Shown in pieces: positions 58,455 through 64,000 of a stretch of DNA of 64,000 bases. A program made the position numbers and the translations under genes. Location of the stretch: assembly GCF_014529535.1 (NCBI RefSeq), contig NC_050737.1, positions 8,786,725 to 8,850,724 of the forward strand, read 5' to 3'. The notes beneath the pieces were generated by a model. The model ran no database searches, had not been told where the DNA came from, and saw only the letters and a list, made by a program, of their open reading frames with translations. Each line of letters starts with the position of its first letter. The first letter of the stretch is position 1. This DNA is from Bradysia coprophila. Its lineage: Eukaryota; Arthropoda; Insecta; Diptera; Sciaridae.

Positions 58455-59502
58455 GCTTGTTGCGAGTAGATAAAATAAAAGCTTTCAAAAAATAAATTAC
58501 TTTGCAAATAATGTGAAGCTATCCAATAGAATGTATAATCTACGTCACGACAAATTAAAATCCTAATTAGAGTTAATTCGCACAGACTCCTTTGTTTTGA
58601 GTTTGATTATGACTGAGGCGTTTGACGTCTTCAAAATTTTCTCAACCAAGGTTTTTCAAGATGTATGAAATGATCTCCTACTTCATTTCAACACGCATTT
58701 CAAATGACCTATTTCCAATTCTTTTCGCTTTTGCTTAAACTATTTTCAAAGTTTTTTTCATTCTTCAAAGTATCGCCTAGTGTTTGACACAAAATCTTTT
58801 ACTTCATTTGTTTTAACATTCATTTAACCACATTTACTGTTGGTTGCTTATTTGTGCAGATACCAGATGATCAACTTTTTTGAAAGGTTTAAATTGTCGT
58901 CATAGGGAATCCTGTCCACCCTTGTGAGACGAGATTTATAGATGCACCTTAAGACTTCTGGACGATACGAAACATATTTGACTTTTGCGAAATTTTTCTA
59001 ACAACTAACTACCGACAATTGGATATCACATTGATCTCGTAATATGAAATCTTGTAAAAGATTCATGTTAGACAGACCTTTGTAGAATGTGATTATAATC
59101 TTATCATATAGGCTATCCAAACAAACTGATTAAACTGTTAAATACTAATCAAGGTATAAAATGTTAATCATTTATCAGTTGGGCTATTGTTCACAAAATA
59201 CATTTTCTCGCGAAGTTGTTTGTGACCTCTACATATTCCCAATGAATAGTGTTTAAAAAATCCCACTTTCAACTAAGCTGATCTTCTTGTTTATTCTGAT
59301 TACTTTGATTTGAGAGGGGAACGCAGAGGAACATCAGTACCAGCTTAGTTAGAAAAGAAGGATTTTTCATTCCCCTGCTTTTAAATCTTTAGTATTTAGT
59401 AAACGAGCCCTTAACTCCTATGCTTGCAAACAATCTCATCTCTATTGTCTATTTTGTGTTCTCTAGACAGTAGGAGTTCAAAAGATTTTCCAAGTTATTC
59501 AA
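58455..59502. other. Intergenic between the basic protein and SLC5 genes
   Basis: Shared upstream region of two divergent genes. A TCAGT initiator-like site at 59334-59338 lies 165 bp before the SLC5 ATG, without a clear TATA box. Confidence 0.3.
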
Positions 59503-62091
59503 ATGACGAATGTAAAGGAGAATGTGAGTGACTTGAACAAATCACTGCAACATTTTGACTGGCCTGACTATGCGGTCTTTGTCCTGATGTTGGTCGGATC
59601 AACGCTCATTGGCATTTATTTCGGTTTCGTCAAAAAGAAGACTGAAATTAAATTACTGCGGTCCGATCGTCGCGAATCCGAAGTGGCACGTGAATATTTG
59701 ATGGGAGGAAGACAGCTGTCAATGTTTCCCGTTGCCCTTTCGCTGGTGGCAAGGTAAGCCATTCAGACAAACAAACTTTACCATTAATTCACTCAATCAT
59801 CTCGTTTAGCTGGATATCTGGAATATCCTTACTAGGGCTGGCAACTGAGATTTATTTGTATGGAACCACTTACATTTTCAATATTGTTAGTTTGATCGTG
59901 GCTGGAATATTAATTCGTTTCATTCTGTTGCCCGTGTTCTATAATTTGCAGCTGACATCGACGTATGAAGTAAGTCTCATCACAAAAGAAATCACTGTCG
60001 CCTTTGAATTACAAATGAAAAGTTTTCAGTATCTCGAACGAAGATTTGATAAACGTGTACGTCTTTTCGGCTCCATATTATATACCATTGCAACGGTGAG
60101 TCTTATTTAAATAATCTTTTTGACAATAAATTCGCGACAACATACCTTCTTCAACCGTAGTTAGCATATCTACCTATTGTGATATATGTGCCGGCGTTAT
60201 CCTTCAATCAAGGTATGTGAAAAAAATTGACATTCCCCTCTTAAACGAATGTTTTTTTTTTATTCCTTTACCGCCAGTAACTGGTGTAAATATTCATGTC
60301 GTGACTCCGTTCGTATGTGTGGTGTGCATATTTTATACGTTGGTGGTAAGTGATAAAAGTATGACTGAAATATTCATAAGGAACCATTTACCATTCACTT
60401 GGAAAAAAGGGTGGCATCAAGGCCGTCGTTTGGACAGATTCCGTACAATTGATTTTGATGCTCTTCTCGATGATTGTAATAATCATCAAAGGCACGATCG
60501 ATGTTTCCGGATTACAAACGGTGTGGGATCGTAACCTGCATGGCGATAGGATCAATTTACCAGAGTAAGAGTCTCACATCTACTCACATCTGACTGACCC
60601 ACATGACAATTGCAAAATTTTAAGATTAACGACAGACCTAACTGAGAGATATTCGGTTGTGTCACTTCTCATAGGCGGGGTGCCATTTTACATTTACACA
60701 TGTAGTATGGGTCAGGAAATGATGCAGAGATACATTTCGCTACCGACTATAAAAGATGCGAACAGGGCACTGTTGATCTTCATCATCCTAATGTCAGCGT
60801 TGATTCTAATTTGCTGTTACAATGGATTGCTCATTTATGCTTGGTATGCTGGATGTGATCCGCTTCAAACAAAAGTCTGCCTTAAATATCAGTCAATATG
60901 TTCCGAACATTTCATAAGTTTCTATTCAGTTGATCGGCGCACCAGACCAACTCCTTCCATTGCTGCTGATGAGTGTACTCGGCGATTATCCGGGAATGCC
61001 TGGTTTGTTTATTGCCGGAATATTTAGTGCAGCTTTAAGTACTCTGTCAACATGTCTCAATGCAATGGCTGCCATCGTGTTGGAAGATTTTTGTAAACCA
61101 TTTGTTAAAGGGCCACTAAGTGAAAAGCAAACAGGCTACGTGATGCGAGGATCTGTACTGGTTGTTGGAATCGTTTCTGTTGCTCTAGTGTTTATAGTAC
61201 AACATATGGGCACAGTGTTTCAATTAGCTGTTAGTTTGAGCAGTGTGACTGGTGGTCCAATTTTCGGTATGTTTACAATGGGTCTGATTTGTCCGTGGGT
61301 GAAGAGGAGGGTAAGTAAACGGATAACTATTTTAGAACTTAATCCTCTTGAAATCAAAATCATCAATTTACTTGAATCTTACTTGGAGCCTCCAAGTTGG
61401 AGGTCGTTCACAAAATGGCGTCAAGCTACTCTACGGATTTTTCGACACTCTTCTCGTCAATCAAAAAGAGTAAAAATTGACCCAGATTTGGTAGAAGCGT
61501 CACGTTTTTCCATTCCTCCTAATGGCGTGACGTCATTTGTGAACCGCCCCTCGTAAAATCCTAAAATAATAGATCTGTGCAAAGCTTCGATTTCTACTTC
61601 CAGGGAGCATTTCTCGGTGGAGTAGTCTCACTAATTGCGATGGTTGTTCTTTTAATCTACGCTCAACATGACATGGCCACAGGAGCTCTAAAGTATGCAG
61701 TAAAACCATTATCGACCGATGGATGCAATTACACATTTCCGAATGTCACTGAGCCGACAAATTCAACCACCACTTCAGCGAACGAAGGAAGGTACATTTG
61801 AGTGAATTATTTCCGTTAGAGATACAATAACGCACTTGCACATCTATCTCACGCAGTATGTTCCGAATTCATCATATGTCCTTTCTATTCTATCCCATAT
61901 TTGGAGCGACAGTTGCAATAATTGTTGGCAGTTTAACGAGCTTGATTTGCAGAGAAGAAGAGTGCGATTTGAATCCGATGTTGTTTTCACCGTTCGTGCG
62001 AAAGTTTATCAATACACGCGTTTCGTCATCACACACCGACCAACGGAACTGTGTCAGTCATGTTTTTGATGAGAAAGATACGGAGTTATGA
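59503..62091 (+). CDS. SLC5-family sodium-coupled solute transporter
   Basis: Plasma-membrane Na+/solute symporter of the SLC5A5/6/8/12 branch (iodide, multivitamin, monocarboxylate); insects have many paralogues and the substrate cannot be read off. Exons: 59503-59753, 59810-59969, 60030-60095, 60161-60212, 60278-60345, 60410-60564, 60625-60874, 60930-61310, 61604-61791, 61857-62091, giving 601 residues, normal for the family. About 13 membrane segments. Family phrases: REYLMGGRQLSMFPVALSL, SWISGISLLGLATEIYLYGT, GGIKAVVWTDSVQ (200-212), CSMGQEMMQRY, and LPGLF-like MPGLFIAGIFSAALSTLST with LEDF. Three N-glycosylation sequons in exon 9 (NYT, NVT, NST). The C-terminus TEL fits a class I PDZ ligand, as known for SMCT1 (TRL). 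Oddities: acceptor of exon 6 is purine-rich (GGAAAAAAG) and the intron after exon 8 (293 bp) appears to contain an insertion. AATAAA at 62259-62264. Confidence 0.94.
61311..61603. repeat. Inserted sequence in SLC5 intron 8
   Basis: This intron is several times longer than its neighbours. It contains GGAGCCTCCAAGTTGGAGG with TCGTTCACAAAATGGCG, and near the other end GGCGTGACGTCATTTGTGAAC then CGCCCC: worn inverted ends (GTTCACAAAATGGCGTCA / TGGCGTGACGTCATTTGTGAAC) of a DNA-transposon fragment. Confidence 0.5.
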
Positions 62092-62264
62092 AAAGTGTAC
62101 TATACCGCTTTGTCATTTGAGTTGACTGAAAGAGATGTCGACGAATATTTTCGTATTTTTTGACGTCGATCTATGGCCTCTGTGAACTGAAAGCAAAAAA
62201 AAATATTCTGTGTACGAGTCTAGGCTAGCTAATAGTGTGTAAGTATAAGCAGCTGTTGAATAAA

Positions 62265-64000
62265 ATTTCTGAAAATACGTTTTTTTTGATGTTCGAACCC
62301 TCCAAGACTGAAACGAAAGCATCATAATATCAGCATTCATTCAAAGCACAAATTTTAGTAAAGCTGAACAGCAAATGTATTATTTCCATTTTCATTTCTA
62401 TTTAACTTCATTCTCTTTATATTTCCTATAAGGTTTCAATTTCGTATTCTTTTGTACTATCAAACAATCGAAAGGCAATATGTTAAAATGGTTTCATCGA
62501 ATTTCGAAGAACATATCAAATTTTATTAAAGTGATTTCCACACATTTTTCTTTTTCCCTTTTTTTTATTCGTTTGAAAATGTTTCCATTTGAAAGTTGTA
62601 TGTTGCTTAAAACAAAATAAATAAAAGGAATAAAGCAAAATATAAAGAGACGAAGAAAAAAACAACATCCACACACACAATAAACGAAACGACCCACATG
62701 TATTTTGCAGTACCGCTTCTTCAGTCGAAGACGGTGTGCTCGAAAAGGTCGATTCAATTTTCTTTTGTTGGCAGCACTTTTAGATCTAACCGTTCGTTAT
62801 GATTTCCTTTTATAAATTCGATCAATTTTATCATGAAAAATAAGGTGCAATAAAATAATTGTACTCACCGCACCCTAAAAAATTAATGAGTTTTTTCTTC
62901 TGTTAAAATACTCACACTGATAAAAAAGGTTTTTGAGATATGTATGATATACTTCGGTTATACATACTATAAGTCAGGTATGAATAGTTAACGTGACGTA
63001 TGTAAAGTATACATACAATAAGGATGTCACATCTGACGCATATTACACGTAGCTCATGTATAACATTTACACGTATGTACATCGCAAAATTGCATCATGC
63101 GTCCAACACGTATTGATGCGTAAACGTTTATGATGGATGTAAGTACATGTCGTCCTCATCATCTGTCGTCTTACTCCTCGATGGAGAGTCTACAAATTGT
63201 CGCCATAGTATTCGGTTCGGTGCGAGTGCCTTTACCGTAATTACATGTATGCTCACGATGATTTCGATAGGTCATACTTCTTGGACGTAAGCAATAGCTG
63301 TACACATAATGTATCAGGGGGCCTGCTCAGATGATTCCGAGGATTGTGGGATATCGGAATAAAAAGGTGTTTTCTGGTCCGTAAGGCTAAAATAGAGGAC
63401 CAGTATTTTTTAGATTTGTACAAAATTGCTTTACAAAACATAGCTAACGCCGACCCGTACGAAACACCTATTCGTATCAAAAGCCTTTAATGTGAAACTC
63501 TTCATTTCTCTTACTTCATTTTCTTCTCTGCTGAAAAACTATTCTCCCTTTAAAATCACTTACATTATCCACTCTTTGCCTTGTTATCATATACAACTAA
63601 ATTGCCGGAGGCAATATAGACAGCCCCGTACGAAGACAAATTTCATAAATTCCTATTTAAACAGCTATATACCGCTATATTTAACTATATTTCACTATAA
63701 ATAAACATTTCACAGAGGAATATGCTATTATATAGCTCTATATGCCTGTATATAGCTCAATATAGCTGTATATAGGTATATATAGATGTCCATATATGGA
63801 ATCCCTGAAACCCCTCACACTTAACACATTATTTCCATGTTAACAGAAACTCTCTAAGCATCATTTTTCCCACTTTATATAACTTTTAATAAAATCCAAT
63901 ATGGCCGCCGGCAGCCATTTTGTTAGGAAACCGAAAATAGTACCGACGCTTTACATTCGTTAATGCCTTTCAAACAAAAAAAAATCATGAAATTCGGTCA
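62265..64000. other. Intergenic
   Basis: No gene recognised. Contains a run of TATATAG(C/G)T-type units at 63719-63790 and a degenerate CATACAT / ACGTATG-rich stretch (62930-63130). A 40-bp exon-like piece flanked by TTTTGCAG (62710) has no partner. Confidence 0.4.

Noticed and set aside
1..64000. CRISPR array or prokaryotic operon
   Set aside because: No spaced direct repeats of that form; spliced genes show the DNA is eukaryotic.

Overview
The window is AT-rich eukaryotic DNA with short spliced genes: introns mostly 60-90 bp, GT-AG borders, AATAAA signals. The gene set (SREBP, a scleraxis/TCF15-type bHLH factor, a CYB561D-type cytochrome b561, an SLC5 transporter) together with LINE, RTE-like and hAT debris indicates an insect, most likely a nematoceran fly. 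A fungus-gnat-like species is a guess from overall look, not a demonstrated assignment.

Layout. 1-1.8 kb: flank with one unassigned minus-strand coding-like stretch. 1.9-6.2 kb: complete six-exon SREBP gene (+). 6.7-7.7 kb: broken LINE endonuclease. 7.7-12.2 kb: decayed repeats, a 377-bp hAT-like element with a perfectly placed near-identical 8-bp duplication, and a duplicated promoter-like segment. 14.5-16.7 kb: large 18-bp minisatellite with one long open frame. 19.4-20.3 kb: three-exon cytochrome b561 (-). 21-26 kb: foldback and hAT-like repeats. 27.2-31.4 kb: a duplicated segment carrying two tiny two-exon secreted-peptide genes (-), with LINE and RTE-like 3' fragments between them. 32-53 kb: gene-poor, densely filled with palindromic foldback elements and hAT elements. 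55.0-56.3 kb: three-exon bHLH gene (-). 58.1-58.5 kb: single-exon gene of unknown function (-). 59.5-62.3 kb: ten-exon SLC5 sodium-coupled transporter (+).

The genes are independent transcription units; nothing suggests an operon or a pathway cluster. The most interesting items are (1) the paralogous secreted-peptide pair, whose TATA-to-ATG spacing, intron position and poly(A) region are conserved although both genes are too short and split to appear as long ORFs; (2) a group of hAT-type elements with different simple-repeat interiors, several with exact 8-bp target duplications; (3) a series of about 100-150 bp palindromes sharing end sequence and a GC-rich apex while their arms differ; and (4) a minisatellite that stays open in only one of six frames.

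Exon joins were made by eye from splice consensus and reading-frame continuity. Family names rest on recognised motifs, without database searches.
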